Positions 35,007-47,500 of a stretch of 64,000 bases of DNA are shown in pieces. A model generated the notes under the pieces. It was not told where the DNA came from. It did not search any database and was given only the letters and a program-made list of their open reading frames with translations. A program made the translations under genes and the position numbers. Origin of the DNA: Hansfordia pulvinata (lineage: Eukaryota; Ascomycota; Sordariomycetes; Xylariales); NCBI GenBank assembly GCA_006538405.1, contig BJKQ01000005.1:1178001-1242000 (forward strand), written 5' to 3'. Within the stretch, counting starts at the first letter, position 1. Each line of letters begins with the position of its first letter.

Positions 35007-36976
35007 GTGCAAGCCGAACATATGTCGCGGCTGGGCTTTTCACCCCCATGGGTAAGGTAGGTATAGACAAATAAGTACATGTGCTGAAGCCGCGGTAATA
35101 TAGTACATACTGTACTGTTGTGTCTGACTTCGCTTGCTGGCCATATACTCTGGTGTTTGTGTGCACCTTGCATGTGATGACACCTTCACTTGGGTAGGTA
35201 CGTATGACTTCTCTGTCTGTACGATCGGAGGAATCGGGACATTCCGGATACGACCGATCCGACCGAGGCCGCGGAAGCGCCGCACAAGAGGCCCCGAGAC
35301 TTTATGGTTAATGAAGATACCCATCGCTCTCAAGCCAGTAGCCGGGTGCCTTCAGAGTGCTGGAACAGACGCTTGCGCCCGGGGTCGAGTACCGACTTCA
35401 GGGAAGGGCTTTGCCCACCCGCAGGATGATCTTTCGGCCCCAACAGCATGAGGCCGCCGTGTGTTCCCCGTCGCAAGCCGGGCTTTGGCCACGGGTTGCT
35501 TTAGGTGGCGCCGTCGACTCTGCCGTAGACGGTGGCGAACAGACCAGGGGGTCCGGATGGCAGCAGCCGGGGCCAGACGGGGCGGGCGTGGCACTCGGGC
35601 TGCGGGGGCAGTGAGCACCAGGTAGGCGGCGTTCCCTGTGCAGCTTGCGCGGGTCATTTCCTCGCCAGCCGGAGGCTCGCCATTTCTTCGGCTGGGGGGG
35701 CGAGAGTTTGGCCTCTTTCGGCCGTGCGCCCGGGCCGCATCGCCATGTTGGCCCTCCGAGGCCTCGAGGTCTTCAATGAATGCACCGAATGCGTGCCGTT
35801 TCTTTTTTCATACGCGACCATGTAGTGTTCCGAAGCGTCATTCTTGACCTTGTAGAGAGGCCAATTGTGCTATTGACTCGGAAGCGCCGGCGTTCGGTGT
35901 CCCTTTTTTCTTCCCCCTTCTCTCTTTCCTGTTGTGACCACCAAACGCCGCCGCCGCCGCCGCCGCTGTCGCCGCCGTCGCCGCCGTCGCCCCCGCGCCT
36001 CCCGCCTTTGCGCAGAGAAGCCCCAGCCCCCCCGGCGAACTCCTTCTCGCCTCCGAAGGAATCGCCCGGGTCTCACGGGACTTCGAGCGGGCTTTGGGTC
36101 TGAGCGCAGCCATTTTTGTCAGAAGTCTCGAGGTGGGCGATAAAACAGTGGTGGACAAATGCAGGGAATCATGTTGGTTAAAGATGTGGGAGAAGCATCG
36201 AGTGTGAAGTCTTTGAAGGATGGCTTGGCGCGCGGAGGATGGTGCGCAGCCGAGGGCGGGAAACCAGACCAGAAGGTGACTCGTCCTGCGCAACTCGCCT
36301 CGGTGGCGGGTGGGTGAGGTTCGGTGTACTGAATCAATCGGCAGAGCATGTCATTGAGGTCACTGTCGCAAAGCGAGAGGATGGTGAGTTCTTTGGAGTA
36401 GTCAGGAAAGAAACCTCCAAACGAGAGGCTTCCGAGTCAATTTCGCCCCAAACGCCGCCATGCCATGCCATGCCATGCTGATGTGTCTATGTGTCTATGT
36501 GTCGTTCCGTCGTTCCATGCCAATGCTTCGCTTGTCTATGTCTATTGTGTGTGTGTGTGTGTGTGTGTAAATGCTTTTCCCCCAAAAAACCTGGAAATCT
36601 AGAAAGGTCTGCTCTTGCGCTGTCGTAAATGCTCAAACCGGGTCATGATGCTGCTGATTGGGCGATTTTGCTCTTTCCCTCAAAACACGGGCCGAGTCGT
36701 CGCCGCAGCAGCGGGGGTATCAAGAAGGGTCGTACCGACGAGGATATGACCTGAGTCAAGACAGGTATCCAAAAAGAAATGATGAGAGAAAAAAAAGTTG
36801 AGAAAAGAAATAAGGGGTTTTTTCTTCTCGTAAACCCCATCCCCCGGGTATTACGCAGCCAAGTTGTCGGTCTTCGGTATTACCTCCCCCCTTTTCTCTT
36901 CCAAGTCTTATATTTCGTCTCTCAGCTTTTCTTCGTTTTTTTTCCCGTGCTCTCTTTGCCTTTTGGAAGTGTCCGC
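35007..36976. other. Spacer between convergent genes, 2 kb
   Basis: Between the 3' ends of the GUP1-type gene and the FAR-17a gene. It contains a GCC-rich trinucleotide stretch (about 35945-36000), ATGCC-type reiterations (about 36460-36480) and a GT repeat (36546-36568). No gene is supported. Confidence 0.5.
36546..36568. repeat. (TG)n microsatellite, 23 bp
   Basis: Uninterrupted TG dinucleotides in the spacer downstream of the FAR-17a gene. Confidence 0.95.
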
Positions 36977-38032
36977 TCAGACTGCGGACCAGGCGCCGCG
37001 CGAGGCGAACGGGACGGGGCTGTTCATCTCGTGCATGTCGGCGCTGCCGGCGCTGCCGCGCCAGGCGGAGGGCGGGGGCGAGGTGCGGGCGAACTTGCCG
37101 GGCATGCGCAGGGCTCCCTCGGTCAGGCGCAGGCGGGCGGCGACGAGCAGGCGGACGAGCAGGAAGACGACGACGGTGGCGGCGAGGATGCCGACGCAGT
37201 AGGCGGCGACGACGGAGCGGCTGTGCTGGGCCGGGTCGAGGAAGGCGTAGACGTAGAACCCCTTGGTGGCGGCGGTCAGGTAGGCGAGGCACAGGTAGAG
37301 GGCGAGGATGAGGACGAGGAAGGGCAGGTGGGCCCAGGGCATGGGCTCGGAGCGGGCGAGGAGGACCTCGGCGAGGGCGAAGGCGGAGTTGAGGGCGTGC
37401 TGGCTGACGTTGGACCAGAGCTGGTAGGGCGTGGCGTAGCCGCCCAGCCTGCCCCACTGGGGCCCGTAGATGACGCCCCAGTAGACGGCGGTGGTGAGGA
37501 AGGGGAAGACGACGGAGACGGTGTAGAGGAGGGAGTGGAGGGCCTGGAGGGGGCGGGCCCAGTGGTCGAGCAGCGGCGCGTTCCAGCGGGCGTAGGAGAA
37601 GGTGTGCAGGGCGGCGAAGAGCAGGTAGAAGGCCAGCCCCAGTAGCCGAGGACGGTGAAGAAGGAGAAGCTCTTGGCCGACTCGGCGCAGCCGCCGGCCT
37701 CGGCGTGCAGGCACTGGTAGGCGAGGTTGAAGAAGAGGGTGAAGAAGGCGTAGAGGGACTGGGGATCGCGGACGTGTTAGTGGGTTTTTTTTTTTTTTTT
37801 TTGAGTCCTGAGTGGTGTTGTTGCTGTTCACCCGCGAGAGCAGACTTGACAGTAATAGACTCGAGAGTGATAGATATAGAGAGAGACATGAAGAGCAAGA
37901 GTAAGAAGAAGGACTTACAAAGGCCATGCGCATCGCGCACAGGACGTAGGGGGGCAGACACCATGACGTCTCGAAGCGGTGCGAGGGATCCCACAGGTCG
38001 GTTCCGAACTTGAAGGCATTGACAAACGCCAT
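36977..38032 (-). CDS. FAR-17a/AIG1-like membrane protein, one frameshift
   Basis: Two exons, 38032-37919 and 37758-36977. The protein is a six-helix membrane protein of the FAR-17a/AIG1 family, whose human members AIG1 and ADTRP hydrolyse fatty-acid esters of hydroxy fatty acids with a Thr/His pair. Exon 1 contains HRFETSWCLPPYVL, whose Thr fits the family nucleophile position. Exon 2 contains LYAFFTLFFNLAYQC, RPLQALHSLLYTVSVVFPF (candidate catalytic His), YWGVIYGPQW and LTAATKGFYVYAFLDP. Reading breaks at the C4 run at 37637-37640: the frame before it reads GYWG, the frame after it LAFYLLFAAL. One extra base restores about 298 residues. The intron holds a run of about 17 T on the + strand. 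The start at 38032 is the ATG just before the conserved region; an ATG-less extension over a CA repeat precedes it. Pseudogenisation is possible but less likely than sequence error. Confidence 0.82.
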   Translation of the reverse strand: MAFVNAFKFGTDLWDPSHRFETSWCLPPYVLCAMRMAFVSPSSYSCSSCLSLYLSLSSLLLSSLLSRVNSNNTTQDSKKKKKNPLTRPRSPVPLRLLHPLLQPRLPVPARRGRRLRRVGQELLLLHRPRLLGLAFYLLFAALHTFSYARWNAPLLDHWARPLQALHSLLYTVSVVFPFLTTAVYWGVIYGPQWGRLGGYATPYQLWSNVSQHALNSAFALAEVLLARSEPMPWAHLPFLVLILALYLCLAYLTAATKGFYVYAFLDPAQHSRSVVAAYCVGILAATVVVFLLVRLLVAARLRLTEGALRMPGKFARTSPPPSAWRGSAGSADMHEMNSPVPFASRGAWSAV

Positions 38033-38083
38033 CCCCGCGACGTAGTTGTCGCCGTCGTGTGCGACATGGCTGTTGGTGGTTGT

Positions 38084-38123
38084 GTGTATGTGTGTGGGTG
38101 TGTGTGTGTGTGTGTGTGTGTGT
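38084..38123. repeat. TG-rich microsatellite in the FAR-17a 5' leader
   Basis: Imperfect TG repeat directly upstream of the FAR-17a ATG, so a CA repeat in the predicted leader transcript. Confidence 0.9.
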
Positions 38124-39487
38124 GGCTGGTGAGCCACTGGGTATGGTGTTTTGCGCAGTCCGGTGCTGAGCTGGCAGGAAGTTTGTTACTGTCACCGGCA
38201 GACTCTGGCGAGGGAGAGAAGGGCGTGTGCAAGCACGAGCTGAATGAGCCCCAGGCTTGTCGAGGCTGGAGGATTGTAGGTTGTAGATTGTGGACTGGAT
38301 ACCTAAGGATCGGAGTCAAGGGCCGGGGAGGGCAGCCGGACCGGAGTGGAGGGGGACTCTAAACCATTAATATGAGCAACGATTAAAATGAGCAGGGCGT
38401 CCCGGGCGAGGCTGGCATGGCAAAACACGACGACAGCAGAGAAAACTCGGCAAGGCGGTGGCACCACGCAGGCAGCCTGCCTTTTCATGTATGTCTGTAC
38501 TCATTGACTAACAGAAATTGCCCTTTCCGCGCGGTCCCATCGCCACGCCGTGCGTCTTGGGTGTGCCCGCGGTTGACCCGTTTGGCAACCGCCCCCCTTC
38601 GCCTCTGAGAGATGTGTGATGAGATTGGTGTGCTTTGGGGGTGGGGGAGAGGGTCTCTTCTGCTGCTGCTGCTGCTGCTGCTGCCGCCGCTGCCGCCGTC
38701 TGTCAGACAGTCAGATTCTCACGGATCAGACAGACAAGCAAGCAAGCAGCCCCCGGGTGTCGGCAAAGCAGCCGTGGCATGTCTTCTGCGGAGGTCGTCT
38801 GTCTGGCAGCAAAGACAGACTGTCGGCAGGCCTTGCCTGTTCAACAACAGAATCAACGACAACAGCCAACATATGGCCCCACCGAAGAGAGGCCGTTCGG
38901 GCTTAGTGCAGGCAAGGAAAAGAAAGGGTTTCTATTCTCGAAGGTCAGAAGTGCCGGGCGGCGAAAGGGTGTGCTTGGCCGAGTCGAGTCGAGTCCCACC
39001 CGCCCGCTCATTGTTGGCTGGCAGGGGCCGGTCGGCGCTGGGGTTTTCGAAAATAGAATCCTTCTTGGCCGGGGGGAATGATGTACGAGTTACCTACCCG
39101 TCAACTGCCTGCTGCTGGTGCTGGTGCTGCCATGTCTTTTCGCCGCCAAAGGATGCGAGACCCGCCCTGGCGATGGCGAACATTAGTCGTGGGTTTCGGT
39201 TGTACTCTGCGCTGCGCTGCTCTGTTGAGCCGTCGACTCAACACCGCAGCCACCCATTTATTAACCCATGTCCTTTCTGTCAATCCCCGCCCGCACTACT
39301 AACTTATGGACGGGCTCACTAACGCACGTCATGTCGGCCACGCGCGTGGCTCTGCGGCGGTGGCTGGGGAGCGTACCTACTCGTAGCACCCCATGCTGTC
39401 TATTCACTCGTGGGTGGGTAGTTTCCCCGCGTGAAGCATGCGGAGGGGTTGTGTCTATGTGAGAAGAAATGAAACCACAATGTCTTT

Positions 39488-39488
39488 G

Positions 39489-39511
<23 letters not shown>
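39488..39511. repeat. (GA)n microsatellite
   Basis: About 24 bp of uninterrupted GA dinucleotides followed by an imperfect continuation. Confidence 0.95.
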
Positions 39512-39519
<8 letters not shown>

Positions 39520-40693
39520 GGAGACAGAATAACCCTCGAACTGGCCAGCCCCTTCTCTTCTGCGCGGGACACGCTCGTGTGTGCTTCAGATGCCGGCTTG
39601 GCAGGGCAGAGAAGAGCGCAAAAGCAGCGCCGTGGGGAGACGGGGAAAGGCAGCCAAGATCAACGGCCGCGTAAAAGTGTCGAGTGTGTCAGGTACCTAG
39701 GTGCCCAAGGTACTACGAGTAGGTACTCAGTCGAGTGGCTCCCCATCAATCAATCAATGCGACATTTGCGGCCACGCCGACGCGCAGGCGAGATGAGACG
39801 AGACGAGACGCTGCAGCTGGTCAGAAGTCGCCCCCCCTTGCGTATCGTATAGCCGAGGACAACAGCGCAGTGACGACAGGCAGCATCCACGGCCTGGGCT
39901 GACCGTCAGCTGCCGCATTTTTCGGACTGGTTGGTCGGATAATGAGTAGAAGGGCATGTGCGAGCCAACTGAGGTGGACGAGAGAAAGGCACCGATGAGC
40001 ACGAATTCATATGGAACAAGAGTCGTTCTTCGCGTGTATCGACCTCGAGATGTGGGTGCGAATCTGGCCGAGCCTCTTTCTCCTTGGCCTCGGGCAAAGC
40101 GAACCGTGGCTTTGCGATGGGACTCGACATTGTGGGACGTCGCTGGATCTACATGTATGATGTGATGAAGGCAGGCCTCATTGGCGTCAAAAGGGCGAGT
40201 GACCAGTGCAGATAGTCAGCCAGTGACTTTAGGCTGTGCACCATTTCAGTCCTCTACGAGTCTGCGTCTATCGGCTTCTTCAATATGGCTCCGAACCTTC
40301 TTGTCTTTCCCGCCTGCCCGAGCTTCGAAGACATGACAAATGCATCAAGATCATGAACACTCGTATCGTGTTGTCTCCCACTCCCCCCAGCACAAAGGGC
40401 CGCAGCCGCTCGGCGGATTCTCCCGTCCATCCGGAACCTGCCATGTCCACACATACAGATCCTGGTCGACTGATGGGAGTCTCCCAGTGCCTCCTCGTGG
40501 GCCTCTATCTTGGTTGATAAAAGTGAATATAAATAACGGACACAAAGACCACTTAGGTTCGAATAGAACGAGTCCCTGGCTTAGAGTCACCGTCCTACTT
40601 TACAAACATCATTCACGAGGCGCCGTACACGTTGAACAAGAACGCCGTAGCCTTTCTCACCAGCCCTACTGTGGCCCCCAAAAAAAAGCAACC

Positions 40694-41355
40694 ATGATAA
40701 TCTCCAAGCACCCCGCCCTCTTCGCCGTCCCGCTGCTGCTCGCGGGGGCGGCGCTGGGCAACCCGTGGCGGGGGCCGGCAGTCCGGCGCACCCGCGGCCC
40801 GCGCTATACGTGAACGAGGCGAGCAAGAAGCCGGCAGACAGCAAGAAGGACGTCCTGGTCGAGAAGGTGTTCCAGGGCGACCAGGCCGTGGCCGTGGAGG
40901 TGACGTACGAGAACGGCGAGCGGGGCCAGATGCTCGAGTTCTTCCAGCGGGACGACGAGGCGGAGGAGGAGGCGGAGAGGTACGCGACGAAGAACCTCGA
41001 GGAGGCCGAGCAGAAGCGCGAGCCGTTCATGAGGTCGATCGACGGCAAGGAAATCAAGAGGGTGGACGCGTGGATCGCCCACGCCCCCGGCGTCGGGTTC
41101 CGTCTCGGGGGCTTCGAGGACAAGCTTGCCCCGGTGCCGATCGCCGACATGGTCTACTGGCACAGGATCAAGAATGGGATTGTGCTCCAGCTGAGAGACA
41201 GAGGCGTGGAGGAGGGCGAGATCCACGTGCACCGCATGCGCGAGCTGGAGAAGATGTCCTATGTCATCTTCCAGCCCGGAGAGGAGCCGACGCTTCAGAA
41301 CGGGCCTTACTACGACAAGGACACGGATAGTTTACTGGTATCAAAGCCGATCTGA
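40694..41355 (+). CDS. Small secreted protein of unknown function, one frameshift
   Basis: The ATG at 40694 begins a clear signal peptide (HPALFAVPLLLAGAALGNP). The signal-peptide frame ends in a stop after 39 codons, while the mature protein lies in another frame open to 41355 and has no upstream ATG of its own. Adding one base in the C3 run at 40762-40764 fuses them into about 220 residues. The mature part is rich in Glu, Lys and Arg, with DVLVEKVFQGDQAVAVEVTY, a helical DDEAEEEAERYATKNLEEAE stretch, and a C terminus with VYWHRIKNGIVLQL and NGPYYDKDTDSLLVSKPI. I recognise no family and see few cysteines, so it is not a typical disulfide-rich effector. Secretion is inferred from the signal peptide and the absence of membrane helices. 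Confidence 0.75.
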
Positions 41356-42419
41356 GAGGGCCGGGCGCACTTTGAGGGTGGGGATAGCCTCGAGAGAGCC
41401 TTTATACGTTAGATACCTCCCAACACAATACTTAAATGCAGCTCTGCACATGTAGCTCTTCAATGCCATTTGCATTTGGGACATATTGAAGCTGCTGAGA
41501 CAAGACAGATATGAATCTCGGGACTGCTGAATGTGTAATGTTGATTGCTGGTTCCGTGTTCCCTTTCGAGTGTAAACTCCAAGAGACAAGCGAGACACCC
41601 TTCATTCGACGAGAACTCCAGACGTCTACACACCACACTCGAAATCAGAACGCGTACAAAGGCGATAGCCAAGGACGTTGCACTGTTCCACCAAAGAGCA
41701 AAGAGGAAAAGAGAGGGAGACGATTGAAAAAGCCGAAGCAGGCAAGCAGACGGAGCGCACCCGTCGGTGTCCCATGCCGGCTGGCACTTGGCGGTACTGT
41801 GGAGTGAAGCGGGCCTCAATGGGCGGTGGTGGGTTGCGCGGCTGGGTCTCGCCTCGCCTCGCCCCGGGCTGACAGACGCAGCCCACCCTGACCGAGAACC
41901 GCATGGGGCAGAGAAGAACGGAGGAGGCCCCGGGTCGGGTACGAGTATGGACAGCCGAAGCAAGAATCTGTCTGCTTTTAACGCTGGGTGAACCGCCGTC
42001 CCTCCTGCGGCTTTGGGTGGCCGCAGGAGCAAGGCAGGTTTCTGCTGTTGAAGCCCCAGCACATCCCCTGATCACTACGTGCCATACGTACGTACATGGT
42101 AGTAAGGAGTACTGTACAAGGTGAAGCCGAGCACAAAAGTGTGGAGCCAACGCGGCGATGAAAAAGTCCCATCTGGCTTGGTGGTGTAGCCAGATTCCTC
42201 CTCGTCTCGCCAAACCCACAGAGCTTCGGTTTGAACAAGAACTCGTCACCACAAAAAAAAAGAATACACCCAAACGCCTCCAGTCCCGTAACCATAACCC
42301 TAGGCCGTTCAGCATCGTTAACGAAAAAAGATCAAGAGGCCCACCCCCACCCGTTCTGTCTCATCTCACACACAAGTCGGCACGTAGTAGACGGGCAGGT
42401 TTACTCGGTAGGTAGTAGT
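41356..42419. other. Spacer between convergent genes, 1.1 kb
   Basis: 3' flanks of the secreted-protein and receptor genes. No gene-like signal; overlapping open frames on both strands at 41460-42315 show no family features. Confidence 0.5.
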
Positions 42420-44560
42420 CTACCACATATCCTTCTGGTCGCGGTACCCGCGGCCGCCCTTGGGGGCGTAGGCGGTGGGGATGGTGTAGGCCATGTTGTG
42501 TGGGACGAACTTGAAGTCGCCGGCGTCGCCGTTACCAACGTGGCCGTGACCGCGGCCGCCAGACGACGAGTCGCGCCCGACGAGCTCGAGCTCCTCGCTG
42601 CCCGTGTCGTTGGCATCGCGGTACGTGACGCTGACGCTGGTGGTCTTGTTGATCTTGCGGAACGCCGAGCCCCTGCCACCGCCGCCGCCGCCGCCACTCC
42701 TGTCGGACACGGGCAGAGACCCAAAGGTCTTGAGGCTGCTCCCCGGGTCCGGGGTGCCGCGAGAGCCGCCGCCGCTGCTGCTTCCGCCCATCAGCTTGGG
42801 CCAGATGCGGCGGAAGAGGGCGAAGACGCCGGGCATGCAGGCGCACATGACGCCGACGTCGATCTCGACGAGGGACCAGACGGCCAGGTTGGTGTAGTCG
42901 TAGGTCGGGTTGAGCGAGGTGCCCCACTCGAGGATCGTCTGCAGGCGGAGGATGCTCGTGAGGGTGACGCTGTTGTTGTTTTTTTCTTTGGTTAGTATAC
43001 CATATCAAAGACATTTACAAGCAGGCTTGAGTCTCGAGTCTCGAGTTTTCAGACTTGAGTCCTTCAGCCACAGCGACGACGAGTCAGTGTCAACTTACAA
43101 CAACCCGACGGCGAACATCATGATGATGCCGACCTTCTTGCGCAGGCTCATCTGCAGGCGCAGCAGCTGGGGGATGGGCAGCAGGAAGATGACGGCGTCG
43201 AGCGACATGTTGATGCCCGCGGCCGCGAACGTCTGCGTGTTGACGTCGAAGCACGACCCCGCGTGCTCGCCGTCCCACCGCTCCCACACGTACGTCACGG
43301 GCGTGCAGCTCAGCGCCGCCGCGATGATGCACGAGGCCCCGAACGCGCACGACAGCGCCACGAACGCGTAGCACTGCAGCCGGAACACGCGCGTCGTGAA
43401 GATGCGCAGGTACAGGAACAGGATCGACAGCTTGGTGAAGGTCACCGAGAAGGTGTACAGGTGCTCCTCGATGAAGAAGTACTGTTGTTGTTGTTGTCAT
43501 TGGTCAGCCGTGGGCTCTTGTCAACCTGATTTACCCCCCCTCCAAGGTGTAGGCAGGTCCAGGTAGGTAGTTAGGTAAGGAAGAAAAAAGAAAAAAAAAG
43601 TAGGTTACTCACAAACAACGTCGACGTGATCTGGTCAGGCTCCAGCATCCACACGTCCTGGCCCAGTCCCGCGTCCACCATCAGGTGCGCAATGACCGAA
43701 GTCGGCGTGAGCGCCACCTGGGGGGGGGGGGGGGGAGGGTGTCAAAGTCAGTCGAGACCGTTCATTTTCTCTTCGTCTCCTCAAACAGCTGCCCTTCGTC
43801 TCCTTAAACAGCTTCCAACTCTTCAGACTCTCCAAGACTCACCAGACAGGCCAGGATGGTCCAGTCGTCCCAGTAGTACTGCGACGACATGCGGCCGAGC
43901 AGCCGCGCCCCGACAAACACCGCCGCCAGGCTGTAGAGCGACCAGATGATGGCCTTGACGTTGCCGCCCGCGTTGCGCACCTCGGCGCCGCACGACGCCT
44001 TCTGGAACCTCTCCGTCTCTATTGTGCGTGCTGTTAGTGTTTTGTGTGTATCAGATGGGCTCTCAGCTCCTTTCGGTCAGGTTTTAGAGGTGATGATGAT
44101 GATGAGGAGGAGGATGGATGAATGGGTTTCTCTCTCGAAACTTACGCAGTTGCTCCTTGATGGTGCAGTTCCCCGCGAGACACACAATCATGTCCACCGT
44201 CAGCGGCTCGCTCGTGCAGATGCAGTCCAGATCCAGCAGGCCGCAACCGTGCTTGGGGATGATGGACGTCATGCATTTCAACTGTGCCGCGTGCGGTGGG
44301 CGGAGGAAAAGGACCCCCGCCCCCTCCAGTGTTAGCAGCTCGTCACCTCTCTTTGCTCCCACGACACGACGCAACCAGTCAGGTATCAAGAGACTTACGG
44401 CGCACGTGGGAACGTCGGCGAGCGCGGTCTGCAGCGAGAGGCCCCCTCCGGCCGACGAGACCTGGGGCTCGCGCGCCCTCAGCAGCAGCTCCGCCGGGGC
44501 CGCCTCTCCTGGCGCGAGGCTCAGCGCGATAAGAGTCCAAGTCCAAAGGCGAGACCACAT
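42420..44560 (-). CDS. PTH11-type receptor: CFEM domain plus 7TM rhodopsin-like domain
   Basis: Six exons (44560-44399, 44281-44146, 44018-43843, 43717-43613, 43481-43099, 42969-42420) join in phase into 503 residues. After a signal peptide (MWSRLWTWTLIALSLAPGEA) comes a CFEM domain with eight cysteines spread over exons 1-3 (PTCA, LKC, HGC, LDCIC, MIVC, GNC, ASC). Seven membrane segments follow with AIIWSLYSLAAVFVGARLLG, YYWDDWTILACL, TFTKLSILFLYLRIF and LDAVIFLLPIPQLLRLQMSL, matching the fungal rhodopsin-like domain. The cytosolic tail is Gly/Ser-rich. PTH11 of Magnaporthe, the founding member, senses host surface cues upstream of cAMP signalling; the ligand here is unknown. The acceptor of intron 3 is preceded by a C-tract of about 16 nt instead of a mixed pyrimidine tract. 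The complete, unbroken frame supports the model. Confidence 0.92.
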
Positions 44561-47500
44561 CTTGTAACGGGATCTTTTTTTCGAACTGTCGAAAATGATT
44601 GGGGGTGTGGGGGAGCGAGCCAGCCAGCCGTGTTGCAACAAATCCGGGGAACCATGTCGGCAGAGGAACGTGGCCCCGGCGCTCCTCATGCTTGTATATA
44701 TATCTACATATCTATGCGTGTCTACCTACCTACTGTGCTGGGGTAGATCATACCGAGGAGAGGTTATCGTCGCCGCTGTAATGCCAGCCAGCCAGCCAGC
44801 CAACGCCGAGTCGTGTCGAGTCGAGTCGAGTCGAGTCGAGGCGTGCCTCCCTCCCCCCCATGTCCGCGTGTGCCCAGCAAAAGTGTCAAGCTCGGGCGCC
44901 TTTGCCGAAAGAAGAGACTGTTCGACGACCCCTGGCATCGCATTCCGAGAGGCGTCCCGCTCCCCACACATCTGCACAGTGGATCCCCAGTCACACACCT
45001 AACATACACACCTTGCTATCCACGCCGTCAACGTCCTGCAGGGGGAAGACGCGAACCGCGTTGAGAGGGGGCGGGAGAGAGACAGCGAGAGAAGAGTGGC
45101 TTGAACTTGGCAACAACCCCGGCCACCCCGGCCTCGGTTCCGTTCCTAAAACCTCATTGGCTCGCCAGTCCCTTTGACGGCTGGAAGCTCATCAGGTAGG
45201 GGGGACAGAATTCCGTAGAGAGACAGCAGAGAGGGGTAGGAGAAATCAAAAAGATCAAAAAGCATGGCCGCCTTATGAGGATGCGGCTGGGGGACCCCCC
45301 TCCTCCACGGCGATTCTTGAAACCCCTTGTGCCTGTGAGGTTCCTAACCCAGGGGTTCCCCCTCCCCCCCCCCCCCCTCCCTAGTCCGTCTGCGCGCCAC
45401 TGCGTTCGCTATTGGGCGGCGCGCTGCGGGGAGGGGGAGGAAAGGCACGGGGGGGATGATCTTCTCTTTTGACCCCCTGAGCGCGAGGACGGCCGAGAGA
45501 GACGTGGGACCACAGCGGACTGGGGTTGCAACGGCTTTCTCGCCGACAGGGGTTTAACGTACCTACCTACTTAACTCTTGGGTATGGGGTATCTAGTGTG
45601 AGGTGCGGGCGAGGCCGGGGCGCGGCCCTAAGAGGACGCGGGGGTAAAAGCGGCGGGCCGTTATGCGCGTCGGCTCCTCGTGAAGGGTTTTTCTGCAGGG
45701 CTGTTCCCCCCTCCCCCCCGCACTCCACGAACGGCCCGCGAGGCCAATGGCGTGGCGTCGAGGAGACGGGGTCCAGCTCTCAGGTGTCCGGGTACCGGCT
45801 GGACCCTTCACATGATCCGATCACTCGCGGCCCGAGGAGGTGCAAGTCAGGGCAAGGCAGGGCAAGGGGCGCCTGGTAAGGCGAGGGCCAGCCATGACGA
45901 CGCGGGAAGAAGAGTCGAGTGCCTTTCAGAAGACGGAAGAGAATGTGAAACGCCCGCATGACGGCCGATGAAACCCAGAGTCAGACCTCACGGCGAGGAG
46001 GGGACCTCACAGCCAGGAAGGGGGGGCTGCTGCCTGCCACTCTTGCGACGAGAGATCCCGCGGCTCGCGACGTCAGCCGTGATGCCGTTTCGTGTTGCAA
46101 AGTCTGACGAGAGCGGGGGAGCAGCAGTGCCGCCAACGTAGAGAAGCCCCGCGCGGAGTCTGACGGCTCGGGCACTCTGCATTTGCCTCCGCGAGTGCAG
46201 GGCTGCTATATAGGCAGCCGAAGTCGACGCTGTGATGTCTCGCCGTTCCCCTGAGGCTCATTCAGCTTCCGAGCTACCCCGAAAGAGAGAGAGAGAACAA
46301 ACATCTGCGTGAGGACAATGTTGGGTATGGTGCCGTTTGCTCTTGACTCTCGTAATCTTCACCTCATCCATGGTTTTGGGAAGAGACTCCTTGAGAGTCG
46401 TCTACTCTGCTTCGGTACATGTATCTGGAAGGCTGCCCCTGAACAGAGCAGCTCTCTTCACACCCAATGACCGACGCAGCGCCACAAGAAGCCGCCGGTC
46501 CCAGGCGCTCGCCGCTTTGAGCCGCCGAGTCCTGGGATGCTGTCTTCCTTCCATTGGGCGAGCTGCTCTTGAACTCTTGGACTCTTGTTGAGGGGTTGGC
46601 AGCCTCTCAGCCACCTGCACCTGCAAGGGCGGCAGGCTTGCAGATCATATTCCAATCTGTGAACTATCGGGGTTGCAATTGACACCTTCCGGCTCTTTGT
46701 CTCGCTGCATTCGCAGAGTGTCGCGTGTCGGACGGCCTGCAGCCAGCATCATCGTGCCGACGTGTGTCCCCATCCCATCGCCGTCGAGGTACCCCTCCCA
46801 GAATGAATACTACAAGCCAGTCGTTCATTGGTTCACTTCTAAGGCGTGCCAATACTCCTTTTCGAGAAGCGAAAAGCACTATTGGACCGGCAGCGGCCTG
46901 GTCACAATAAGCACACTGCATCAAAGGTTGGCCACGCCGGAGGATGAATAGTCTGGAAGCACGCAAATTGCGTGACGCGAGAACCTTGCACGCTCGGCCA
47001 ACCCATGCAGACACGACGGGCCCAGACCCTGAGGCCAATCAAGAAGCCTTGAACGAGTACCCGTAACGAACATGGCTGGACGCGACACCCCTGCAGGGCG
47101 ATCGATCCATGCCAAGTCCGCGAATATCAGCGAGGCGCGGTTGTTTCCGGAGGTGGAAAACGTGCAGTGAGGTAGGTGCTGGCGCGTCCCAGCGAAGAAG
47201 AGTCAGTTCTCGTTCTTGACTACCGACCAAAGTCGAACAGCACCCGGGGACGTGTTCAGCCCCCGCACTGGATTGGGCGATGTTGGCAAGCACTCGAAAA
47301 GCACGAGGGTCCAATAGTGACCTTCAGTCTCTCCCAATGCTCCCATCCGTAAACGTCGACGACCGACAAGGCTGGAAACGCGCAGCGGTCTTGCAAGTAA
47401 CATTCCAGGCGAGCATCCACGAGAAAGCCTCGGCCGTGGACGTCGGCAGCAACTTGAGGTAGGAAGCCAAGGACAAACCTCGACCTTGTGTTGTACACTG

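Larger units (their letters stand above)
38033..40693. other. Divergent intergenic region, 2.7 kb
   Basis: Between 5' ends of the FAR-17a gene and the small secreted protein. It includes a TG-rich microsatellite (38084-38123), a CTG run near 38660-38681, a GA repeat (39488-39511), and a dense patch of GGTACCTA/ACGAGTA words near 39690-39730. No gene is supported. Confidence 0.5.
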
